Shown one piece after another: positions 8,231 to 14,890 of a stretch of DNA of 64,000 nt (positions are counted from its first letter, which is position 1; each line of letters starts with the position of its first letter). The notes beneath the pieces were generated by a model. It saw nothing but the letters and a program-made list of their open reading frames with translations. It did not search any database and had not been told where the DNA came from. Position numbers and translations under genes: made by a program. This stretch comes from CAVQXR01 sp963717955 (GTDB taxonomy: Bacteria; Actinomycetota; Thermoleophilia; Gaiellales; Gaiellaceae), in NCBI GenBank assembly GCA_963717955.1, contig CAVQXR010000001.1, positions 496,001 to 560,000 of the forward strand, given 5' to 3'.

Positions 8231-8373
8231 GGTGAGCGGTCAAGGGAAGTCCGGTGCAACGCCGGCGCGGTCCCGCCGCTGTATGGGGAGAAGCCCATCG
8301 CCACGACGCCACTGGCCGCGAGCCGGGAAGGCGGCGAAGGGGGAGCCCCGAGCCAGAAGACCTCCCGCTCACC
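8231..8373 (+). promoter_or_regulatory. cobalamin (B12) riboswitch
   Basis: The conserved aptamer parts are all present in order: GGGAAGTCCGGTGCAA, CCGGCGCGGTCCCGCC with GCTGT, GCCACTGG near 8309, GAGCCGGGAAGGC, and the B12 box AGCCAGAAGACCT. Closing helix P1 is perfect: GGTGAGCGG (8231-8239) pairs with CCGCTCACC (8365-8373). The downstream Shine-Dalgarno (AAGGAGGAG at 8395) follows by about 20 bases, and no T-run terminator is seen, so control of translation start is more likely than attenuation (inference). It should shut down the following uptake genes when cobalamin is plentiful. Confidence 0.95.
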
Positions 8374-8405
8374 TGGCACCCGATCCCCTCGCGGAAGGAG
8401 GAGTC

Positions 8406-9059
8406 GTGCACGGAAGGCGCTTGTTGGTCGTTCTGGTCGTCGCGCTCGCGACGGCACTGTCGGTGCCCGCAGCGGCGCTCGGCATCCGCGTCCACGTTCG
8501 CGTCGAGGGCGCAAGCACGACGCTCTTCGGCGCGTCGCAGCCGCTCCTGACGCCGTTTCTCGGCTCGCTCCCGGCCCAGGGCGGCGGTGACGTCGAGCTG
8601 CAAGGCCCGACGCCGCTCGGCGCGCTCGAGGCCGCCAGCAGGGCCGGCGAGCTGTACTACGCGCTCGTCGCCTCGGCGTTCGGCCCCTACGTGAGCCAGA
8701 TCGGACGGCTCGCGGGCACGGGGGCGAGCGGCTGGGTCTACAAGGTCAACGGCGTCTCGCCCCCCGTCGGCGCAGACGTCCACGTGCTCGACGACGGCGA
8801 CACGGTCCTGTGGTACTACGCGACGTTCGGTCCCACCGGGGGGCCCCTGACCCTCGACCTGCGGCGCGTCGCGCCTGGGTGCTTCCGGGCGTACGCGGTC
8901 GACGACACGGGGCAGGCCACCGCGGCGAAGCGCGTCGTCTTCCGGCTCGACGGGCGGCGCATCACGTCGGTGGGGGGCCGGCTCTGCGTCAGCGGCCACT
9001 GGCACGAGTTGCGAGCTACGAAAGAGGGGCTCGTGCGCTCGCAGCTGATCCGGCGCTAG
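8406..9059 (+). CDS. exported DUF4430 (transcobalamin beta-domain-like) protein
   Basis: 217 residues. A signal peptide (residues 1-25, ending PAAALG) is followed by a domain with SGWVYKVNG (108-116) and LDDGDTVLWYY (128-138), the strand pattern of DUF4430, the fold of the C-terminal beta domain of animal transcobalamin and intrinsic factor. A second beta-rich part (residues 145-217, with a Cys pair at GCF and LCV) may be an Ig-like add-on. The GTG start sits 5 bp after AAGGAG just past the riboswitch. As the first gene under B12 control with an ECF transporter behind it, a role in capturing cobalamin outside the membrane is inferred. Confidence 0.82.
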   Translation: MHGRRLLVVLVVALATALSVPAAALGIRVHVRVEGASTTLFGASQPLLTPFLGSLPAQGGGDVELQGPTPLGALEAASRAGELYYALVASAFGPYVSQIGRLAGTGASGWVYKVNGVSPPVGADVHVLDDGDTVLWYYATFGPTGGPLTLDLRRVAPGCFRAYAVDDTGQATAAKRVVFRLDGRRITSVGGRLCVSGHWHELRATKEGLVRSQLIRR

Positions 9060-9068
9060 CCGGGCGCG

Positions 9069-9839
9069 ATGGCCGTCCGGCTCCTCGCAGCCCTCGGCGC
9101 CGCCCTCGTGCTCGCCTCGTGCGGCGGCACGTCCGGCGATACTGGTTCGCCTGCCGAGTCGGCCGCCGGCTCGGACGCCGGCACGGCCGAGCTGTGGATC
9201 ACGCGTGACCGAGGCGGCGAGGTGCTCCTCGAGGCGACCGTCCCGGCAGGCCTGACGGTCATGCAGGCGCTCGACCAGGTCGCAGAGATCGAGACGCGGT
9301 ACGGGGGGCGCTACGTCCAGTCGATCGACGGCGTGAGCGGCGGCCTCGCGGAGCAGCAGGACTGGTTCTACTTCCTCAACGGGATCGAGCCCGACCGGGG
9401 GGCGGCGGAGATTCGTCTGCGCCCCGGCGACGTCGCCTGGTGGGACTTCCGCTCGTGGTCGGAGGAGATGCAGCAGCCGGTCGTGGTCGGCGCGTTCCCC
9501 GAGCCGTTCGTCCAGGGTTTCGCCGGCGTGCCTCGACCGGTCGAGGTGCGGGCGCCCTCGGGCCTCGCGGATGCGGCGGACGCGCTGCGGGCGCTGCTCG
9601 GAGCCGGGGCGAGCGGAACGGGCCCACCGAACGTGTTCGAGCTCGTGGTCGAGCCGGGGGCGAACGGCGCCACGCTCCGCGCCTCGCGCGGTCCCGGGAA
9701 CGACGACCCGGTGACGTTCACGCTCGCGGGGTCGGAGGCCGCCGTTCGCGCCGCCGCGCTCGGGCTCGCCGCCGACCCGTCGCTCGTGCGGTACCGGTAC
9801 GTGGCCGACTTCGACGAGACCGGAGGCGTGAGCGGATGA
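9069..9839 (+). CDS. DUF4430 lipoprotein
   Basis: 256 residues with a lipoprotein signal: LASC at 15-18, Cys18 being the lipidated residue, followed by a Gly/Ser linker. Residues 40-130 form a DUF4430 domain (LTVMQALDQ, RYGGRYVQSIDGV, DWFYFLNGI at 98-106, GDVAWWDFRSW at 120-130). In transcobalamin this domain caps the ligand. The remaining 120 residues are an alpha/beta region that I do not recognise. The stop overlaps the EcfT start (ATGA). It is a good candidate for a membrane-anchored substrate-capture protein working with the exported DUF4430 protein and the barrel protein of the same operon. Confidence 0.84.
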   Translation: MAVRLLAALGAALVLASCGGTSGDTGSPAESAAGSDAGTAELWITRDRGGEVLLEATVPAGLTVMQALDQVAEIETRYGGRYVQSIDGVSGGLAEQQDWFYFLNGIEPDRGAAEIRLRPGDVAWWDFRSWSEEMQQPVVVGAFPEPFVQGFAGVPRPVEVRAPSGLADAADALRALLGAGASGTGPPNVFELVVEPGANGATLRASRGPGNDDPVTFTLAGSEAAVRAAALGLAADPSLVRYRYVADFDETGGVSG

Positions 9840-10540
9840 GGTTCGCCCCCGCAGCCGCGGCGCTCGCCCTCGCTCTCGTCGCGGCCTCGGCACTGCTCGC
9901 CGACCGGCTCGTCACGGTCCTGCTGCTCTGCGGAGGCCTCCTCGCGCTCTGCCTGCGCGCCCCTGCGCGCCGGCGCCGTCCGTACCTGTTCGGGGCCCTG
10001 CTCTCCGGGCTCGGGGTGGTGGTGATCTCCCCGTTCGTGGCGAGCATCGGCTCCGACGTGCTCTGGAGCGGCCCCGTCCTGCCCGTGCTCGGGCCGCTCG
10101 ACGTGACCCGCGAGGAGCTCCTCACGGCGCTGACGTCCGGCGCGCGGCTGACCGCCGTCGCGCTCGCGTTCGCCGCGTACACGCTCCTCGTCGACCACGA
10201 CCGCCTGCTGGCCGGGCTGCGGATCGCCCGCCGCTCGACGCTCGCCGCGGCGCTCTCGACGCGCCTCGTGCCCACGCTCGAGCGGGATGCCGCCGGCCTC
10301 GTCGAGGCGCTGCGCGGGCGCGGCATCGCCGTCGAAGGCCTGCGCGCACGGGCGAGCCTCGTCTCGCCGCTCGTGACGGGATCGCTCGAACGGGCCGTCA
10401 ACCTGGCCGAGGCGATGGAGGCCCGCGGCTTCGGGCGACCCGGGGCCACCCGGATGCCGGGCCCGCCGTGGCGCGCGGCCGACCGTGCGCTGCTCGCCGC
10501 CGGAACCGCCCTCGTCGTCCTCTCGATCGCATGGCTCTAG
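9836..10540 (+). CDS. ecfT: ECF transporter transmembrane coupling protein EcfT (CbiQ family)
   Basis: 234 residues with hydrophobic helices at the N-terminus and C-terminus flanking a cytoplasmic coupling region. The signature EAMEARGFG (about residue 192-200) is the Ala-Arg-Gly coupling motif that docks in the ATPase groove. Energy-coupling-factor transporters use EcfT to link two ATPases to a substrate-binding S component. The start ATG overlaps the preceding stop (ATGA), and the end overlaps the ATPase gene by 10 bp. Substrate is inferred as cobalamin from the riboswitch. Confidence 0.88.
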   Translation: MRFAPAAAALALALVAASALLADRLVTVLLLCGGLLALCLRAPARRRRPYLFGALLSGLGVVVISPFVASIGSDVLWSGPVLPVLGPLDVTREELLTALTSGARLTAVALAFAAYTLLVDHDRLLAGLRIARRSTLAAALSTRLVPTLERDAAGLVEALRGRGIAVEGLRARASLVSPLVTGSLERAVNLAEAMEARGFGRPGATRMPGPPWRAADRALLAAGTALVVLSIAWL

Positions 10541-11874
10541 CGACGGTCGACACGCTCGGCTTCGGCTATCCGCACGCGGCGGGCTCGTCGCTCGGCGGCG
10601 TGTCGCTCTCGATCGAGCCGGGCGAACGGGTGGCGCTCCTCGGGCCGTCGGGCTCCGGGAAGTCGACGCTCCTGCGCGCGCTCGGCGGTCTCGTCCCGCA
10701 CTTCCACGGCGGCACGTTCGGCGGGCGCGTGGTGGTGGCCGGGCTGGACACCCGCTCGGCCAGGCCGGCCGGGCTCGCGGGCGTCGTCGCCTCGGTCTTC
10801 CAGGATCCCGAGGATCAGGTCGTGATGGCGACCGTCGAGAACGAGGTCGCGTTCGGGCCCGAGAACCTCGGTGTGGCGCCGGCCGAGATCGGTCCTCGGG
10901 TCGAGCAGGCGCTCGAGGCGGTCGGTGCGCTGCACCTGCTCGGCCGCCGGACGGCCGAGCTCTCCGGGGGCGAGCTGCAGCGTGTGTGCCTCGCGAGCGC
11001 CCTCGCGATGCGGCCGGCGCTGCTCTTGCTCGACGAGCCGACGTCGCAGCTGGACGAGGAGGGGGCGGAGGGATTCCTCGCGGCGGTCGCGGGGCTCGGG
11101 ATCGCGGTCGTGCTCTCGGAGCACCGGGTCGCGCGGGCGCTCGCGCTCGCCGAGCGGGTGCTGTTCCTCGACGGCGGTCGCCTGCTCTGCGACGCGCCGG
11201 TGCAGGACGCCCGCGAATGGCTGCGGGCATGGCGCCCGGCGTTCGCTCCGGACGGCGGCGGGGAGGGTCTGACGGCCGCCGCGGCCGGCGAGCCACTCCT
11301 CGCCGCCGACGGCCTCTCGTTCGCCTACGGCGCCGTCCCGGTGCTCGAAGGGGTCAGCCTCAGCCTGCACGCGGGGGAGGTCCTGGTGCTCGAGGGCCGC
11401 AACGGCTGCGGGAAGACGACGCTCGCCAAGCTGGCGGCGGGTCTCCTCACGCCGCAGGCGGGCACCGTGGAGCGGACGGGCAGGGCCTGCTATCTGGCAC
11501 AGGATCCCGGCCGGCACCTCGTGCGCGAGCGCGTGCTCGACGAGGTGGCGCTGTCCGTGGGGGGCGACGGTGAGCGGGCGCAGGCAGCGCTTCGCCTCGT
11601 GGGGCTCGAGTGGGCCGCCGAGCGGCATCCGCGCGACCTGTCGAGCGGGGAGCGTGAGCGCGTGGGGCTCGCCGCCGTCGCCGTGTCCGAGCCGAGGGTG
11701 CTGATTCTCGACGAGCCGACGCGAGGTGTCGACCCCGAGCGCAAGCGGGAGCTCGGCGCCTGGCTCGCCGCCTACGCCGCCCGTGGAAACGCCGTTCTCG
11801 TCGTCACGCACGATCGCGAGTTTCCGGCGCACCGCCGCATCCGGATCGGCGCCGAGGAGGCCGTCGTTGCCTAG
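10531..11874 (+). CDS. ECF transporter ATPase, two ABC domains fused (EcfA-EcfA')
   Basis: 447 residues containing two full ABC domains. Domain 1: Walker A GPSGSGKST (38-46), signature LSGGELQ, Walker B ALLLLDEPTSQLD. Domain 2: Walker A GRNGCGKTT, signature LSSGERE, Walker B VLILDEPTRGVD and switch His in VVTHDRE. Domain 1 has SEHRV at the switch position. Q-loop FQDPEDQVV is the ECF-type signature. One chain therefore supplies both ATPase subunits of an ECF module. It overlaps ecfT by 10 bp and the S-component reading frame by 8 bp. Confidence 0.9.
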   Translation: MALATVDTLGFGYPHAAGSSLGGVSLSIEPGERVALLGPSGSGKSTLLRALGGLVPHFHGGTFGGRVVVAGLDTRSARPAGLAGVVASVFQDPEDQVVMATVENEVAFGPENLGVAPAEIGPRVEQALEAVGALHLLGRRTAELSGGELQRVCLASALAMRPALLLLDEPTSQLDEEGAEGFLAAVAGLGIAVVLSEHRVARALALAERVLFLDGGRLLCDAPVQDAREWLRAWRPAFAPDGGGEGLTAAAAGEPLLAADGLSFAYGAVPVLEGVSLSLHAGEVLVLEGRNGCGKTTLAKLAAGLLTPQAGTVERTGRACYLAQDPGRHLVRERVLDEVALSVGGDGERAQAALRLVGLEWAAERHPRDLSSGERERVGLAAVAVSEPRVLILDEPTRGVDPERKRELGAWLAAYAARGNAVLVVTHDREFPAHRRIRIGAEEAVVA

Positions 11875-12806
11875 CCGGAAGGCCTCCGATCCTCCGGTGC
11901 CGCAAACGGCGAGTCAGGCGGGGTCGCATGGCGTGCCGGCCCTCGGCAATGCGCACGCGACCGAGGACGAAGCACGGCGTCGAGCCGCCCGGACCCCGGG
12001 ACGATCTTCGAGCACGAGCGCGAGCGGCCTCGCGACGCCGCGGGCGGGGCTCGCGATGACCGCGGGGATCGCGTTCGGCGCCGCCGCGTGGGCGGCCCTC
12101 GATCCGTCCCGCGGAGGCCTTTCGCTGCTGCTCGTCGCGCTCGCGCTGGTCGCGTTCGGCGCGTCGTGGCTCGAGCTCTCGCCGGGAACGACCAAGGAGC
12201 TGGCGTTGATCGCAACGCTCGCCGGCGTCGCGGCGGCCGGCCGGGTGCTGCTGGCCGCTGTCCCCGGCGTCCAGCCGGTCACCGTGATCGCCATCGCCGC
12301 CGGGGCGGCCCTCGGCCCTCGAGCCGGCATCGCCGTCGGCGCCCTCGCGGGGCTCGCCTCCAACATGCTGCTCGGCCAGGGCGTGTGGACCCCCTGGCAG
12401 ATGCTCGGCTGGGGCCTCTGCGGGCTGGCGGGCGCCCTCGCCGGGTCGCTCCTTCGCAGCCGGACGGCCTTCGCGGCGCTCGCGTTGCATCCTCGGCCTC
12501 GCGTTCAGCGCGCTGATGGACCTCTGGATGTGGTTCAGCTTCTTCCCCCACACCTGGCAGGCGCTCGCCACGCAGATGGTGCGCGGGTTCCCGTTCCAGG
12601 CGGCCCACGGCATCGGCAACGTGGTCATCGCCCTGGCAGCCGGGCCGGCGCTGCTGCGCATCCTCGACCGCTACGGCGCCAGGCTCCGCATCGACTACGC
12701 CTCGACGGGCGAACCGCTCGTCCGCACCGACGCCCGGGGCCACCCCTCGCCTCCTCCCGATTCGATCGTAGCGCCGGAAGTCGCGCGGGTGGTGCGCGGA
12801 CCGTGA
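11867..12806 (+). pseudogene. ECF transporter S component, interrupted by one apparent +1 frameshift
   Basis: The first frame gives membrane helices VTVIAIAAGAALGPRAGIAV and PWQMLGWGLCGLAGALAGSL; just after RTAFAALA (about base 12482) the sense continues one frame on as CILGLAFSALMDLWMWFSFF, then FQAAHGIGNVVIALAAGPAL. Removing one base near 12482-12486 restores about 312 codons with six helices, the size and topology of S components that bind vitamin in the membrane. The start is uncertain: TTG 11867 overlaps the ATPase stop, but the first 60 residues are low complexity and ATG 12057 is possible. Either a sequencing error or a real mutation; the flanking genes look intact, so error is favoured. 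Confidence 0.72.
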
Positions 12807-13753
12807 CGGGAATGCGCCGAAAGCGTGTCGATCCGCCCAGGGGCGCCCACCCGCGGCGCGGGCGCTGGCGGCGGCGCCCTCTGCTCGCGGGCATCGCCGC
12901 TATGGTGCTCGTCCCGCTCGCGCTCGCAGGCGTCCTGGCCGCTCCTGCGGCCCCGGCCGTCCCCGCGCGCGGGGCGACCGCCTCGATCGGGACGGCGGTC
13001 TCCTACCTCGAGAGCCGTCAGCGCCCCGACGGCGGGTTCGCCGAGCCGGGCCGGGCCTCCGACCCGAGCCTGACGGCCTGGGCCGTCCTCGGCCTCGCCG
13101 CGGCGGGGCGGGCACCGGCCGGCGCGGCCGCGTACCTGAGCGGCCGACCGTACCCGTCGGCCACGGATCTCGAGCTGCGGATCATGGCGCTCGACGCGCT
13201 CGGCCGCGACGTCTCGGGGCTCGCACGCCAGCTCGAGGGCCTGGTGCGGAGCTCCGGTCAGATCGGGCCCACGTTGAATTCGACGATGTGGGGGATCCTC
13301 GCCCTCCGCTCTGCCGGGAGGCCGGTCGCGCCCGCGACCGTAAGGTTCCTGAAGAACGCCCAGTCGCGGAGCGGCGGCTGGGGCTGGGGCGTGGGGCTGA
13401 AGCCCGATACCGACGACACCGCGGCCGCCGTCCAGGCGTTGCGCGCGGCTGGCGTGCCCGCGCGCTCCGCGGCGATCCGCCGGGCTGTTGCGTTCATCCG
13501 TGCGCGCCAGAACGCGGACGGGGGCTTCGAGAGCGACCGGGGCCGGGGCTCGAACACCCAGTCCACCTCCTGGGCGATCCAGGCGTTGCTCGCGGCGGGC
13601 GCCGCACCGGGCGCCCGCGCCTCGGCGTACCTCGACCGCATGCAGCGGGCCAATGGGAGCTTCCGCTTCAGCCGCGAGTACGTCACGACGCCGACCTGGG
13701 TCACGGCACAGGCGGCCGCGGCGCTCGCGCGCAGGCCGTTCCCGCTGCGCTGA
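12803..13753 (+). CDS. secreted terpenoid-cyclase-like alpha/alpha-barrel protein
   Basis: 316 residues; an N-terminal hydrophobic segment (LLAGIAAMVLVPLALAGVLA, about 27-46) acts as a signal peptide or anchor after a very basic start. The rest is built of alpha-hairpin repeats with squalene-cyclase/prenyltransferase type motifs QRPDGGF (73-79), QSRSGGW (187-193), QNADGGF (236-242) and QRANGSF (281-287). The DxDD/DxDDTA acid of cyclases is only loosely echoed (PDTDDTAAAVQAL), and export argues against a terpene cyclase. The same toroid fold forms the N-terminal cobalamin-binding half of transcobalamin. GTG start overlaps the S-component stop (GTGA); last gene of the riboswitch operon. Confidence 0.82.
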   Translation: MTGMRRKRVDPPRGAHPRRGRWRRRPLLAGIAAMVLVPLALAGVLAAPAAPAVPARGATASIGTAVSYLESRQRPDGGFAEPGRASDPSLTAWAVLGLAAAGRAPAGAAAYLSGRPYPSATDLELRIMALDALGRDVSGLARQLEGLVRSSGQIGPTLNSTMWGILALRSAGRPVAPATVRFLKNAQSRSGGWGWGVGLKPDTDDTAAAVQALRAAGVPARSAAIRRAVAFIRARQNADGGFESDRGRGSNTQSTSWAIQALLAAGAAPGARASAYLDRMQRANGSFRFSREYVTTPTWVTAQAAAALARRPFPLR

Positions 13754-13775
13754 CGGTCGGCGCTGCGGGCGAGCC

Positions 13776-13781
13776 TACAAT
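13776..13781 (+). promoter_or_regulatory. -10 box (TACAAT) for the CinA-like gene
   Basis: TACAAT ends eight bases before the ATG at 13790, so the transcript would start at or next to the start codon. There is no Shine-Dalgarno in between. Confidence 0.5.
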
Positions 13782-13789
13782 CGGGCTGG

Positions 13790-14509
13790 ATGGCCTCCGT
13801 CCGCAACGCGCTCATCGTGACGATCGGAAACGAGATCGTCTCCGGCGACGTCGAGAACACGAACGGCTCGTGGCTCGCCCGCAGGCTGGCGGAGCTCGGC
13901 ATCGAGGCGCGGATGCACGTCGCGGTGCGCGACGACGTCGACGAGATCCGGGCGTTCCTCGATGGGCGCGACGGCGTGGACTTCGTCTTCGTCACCGGGG
14001 GCCTCGGAGGCACCCCGGACGACATCACTAGGGAGGCGATTGCCGCGGCGTTCGGCGTCGGCTGCACGGAGATCGCCGAGCTGGCCGCTGGCCTGCGGGA
14101 GCGGTTCGCGCCCAGGGGTCTGGCCGACTACGCGGCGCGCTGGGCCTGCATCCCGGACGGAGCCGAGCCGATCGCGAACCCGCTCGGGGGCGCACCGGGA
14201 TTCCGGCTCGACAACGTGTACGTCATGCCCGGGCTCCCGAGCGAGATGGAGGCGATGTTCGACTCGCTCGCCGGCACGCTCCGCGGAGACCCGATCCGAT
14301 CCTGGCGACGGAGCTACCGGACGGGCGAGGGGCAGATCGTCCACCTCCTCGAGGAGGCGACGCTCCGCTTTCCGGCCGTGTCCGTCGGGAGCTACCCGCG
14401 ATTCCTCGACGACGGCCCCGAGGTGGACGTCGTCCTCAAGTCCGCCGACGCCGCATCGCTCGACGAGGCGATCGCCTGGCTCGCCGGAGCGCTCGACCTA
14501 GAGGCTTGA
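13790..14509 (+). CDS. CinA-like competence/damage-inducible protein, N-terminal MoaB/MogA-type domain only
   Basis: 239 residues. ALIVTIGNEIVSGDVENTN and TGGLGGTPDDITREAIAAAF are the conserved nucleotide-binding motifs of the CinA/molybdopterin-binding domain (first 170 residues), followed by a short alpha/beta tail. The C-terminal nicotinamide-nucleotide amidase domain of full CinA is absent, so this is the stand-alone COG1058 form; some relatives have ADP-ribose pyrophosphatase activity. Probably leaderless. The final codons (LEA, stop) are written by the left arm of the repeat element that begins at 14500, so the native C-terminus may have been changed by insertion. Confidence 0.85.
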   Translation: MASVRNALIVTIGNEIVSGDVENTNGSWLARRLAELGIEARMHVAVRDDVDEIRAFLDGRDGVDFVFVTGGLGGTPDDITREAIAAAFGVGCTEIAELAAGLRERFAPRGLADYAARWACIPDGAEPIANPLGGAPGFRLDNVYVMPGLPSEMEAMFDSLAGTLRGDPIRSWRRSYRTGEGQIVHLLEEATLRFPAVSVGSYPRFLDDGPEVDVVLKSADAASLDEAIAWLAGALDLEA

Positions 14510-14666
14510 TGTGAGATGACCGCACGCCTGGATGCGGGCCTGCACGCGGCGGATCGCGACCGCCTCGACCGGTACCAAGGCCACCAGCCTTGCCACCGGT
14601 CGAGTCAGCCGCGCTGCTTGGTGCAGGCGACACCCCAGGCGCACGCCCATCTCACATCAAGTCTCT
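14500..14666. repeat. palindromic repeat element, long copy (A)
   Basis: Arms AGAGGCTTGATGTGAGATG (14500-14518) and its near-perfect complement (14648-14666, one mismatch) enclose 129 bases. The same arms occur at 47586-47633 around a 10-base loop. Here the loop holds an extra 119 bases bounded by direct repeats of CGCACGCC (14521-14528 and 14640-14647), a sequence present once in the short copy, as after an insertion with an 8-bp duplication. The extra DNA is itself self-complementary (GCCTGCAC/GTGCAGGC, CTCGACCGGT/ACCGGTCGAG, AAGGC/GCCTT). No protein is encoded. It overlaps the 3' end of the CinA-like gene. Confidence 0.85.
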
Positions 14667-14813
14667 AGCCGTCGCCGACCGCGGGCCGGCCGCGCCTGAG
14701 GCCGCCACGGCGAGCACCGCCGCCGTCGGCGTCGAGGTGGCGCCGACGTGCTCGACGGCGACGGTCCACGACAGCGCCGCCGAGGCCGCGAGGAGCAGTG
14801 CGGCGACCCGCAT
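14652..14813 (-). CDS. possible small hydrophobic protein (53 residues), end set by the repeat
   Basis: From an ATG at 14813 the minus strand encodes a signal-like helix (RVAALLLAASAALSWTVAV) and a second apolar stretch (TAAVLAVAASGAAG). The last codons and stop fall within the right arm of the repeat element, so a formerly longer gene may have been cut. No Shine-Dalgarno is evident and the composition is Ala-rich, so this could be a chance frame. Listed because it is the only coding candidate between the repeat and pcrA. Confidence 0.28.
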   Translation of the reverse strand: MRVAALLLAASAALSWTVAVEHVGATSTPTAAVLAVAASGAAGPRSATARDLM

Positions 14814-14877
14814 CGAGGGCGCTGTAGGGACGGATCGGGACGGCACCGCCCCGTGGCGGGGCGGCCGCCCGTGCGAC

Positions 14878-14883
14878 TACCAT
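14878..14883 (+). promoter_or_regulatory. -10 box (TACCAT) for pcrA
   Basis: TACCAT lies seven bases before the GTG start at 14891, indicating a leaderless transcript. Confidence 0.5.
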
Positions 14884-14890
14884 CGTCCGC

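Noticed and set aside
8231..8373. Cobalt-specific (CbiMNQO) system instead of cobalamin
   Set aside because: CbiM/CbiN signatures are absent and the S component plus DUF4430/barrel proteins fit cobalamin better, though direct cobalt uptake is not formally excluded.
12479..12490. Programmed +1 frameshift in the S component
   Set aside because: No slippery rare codon or stop codon at the shift, and similar extra bases occur in unrelated genes nearby, so error or mutation is simpler.
12803..13753. Squalene-hopene or other terpene cyclase
   Set aside because: Too short (316 residues), exported, lacks a proper DxDD acid motif and sits in a B12-controlled transporter operon.
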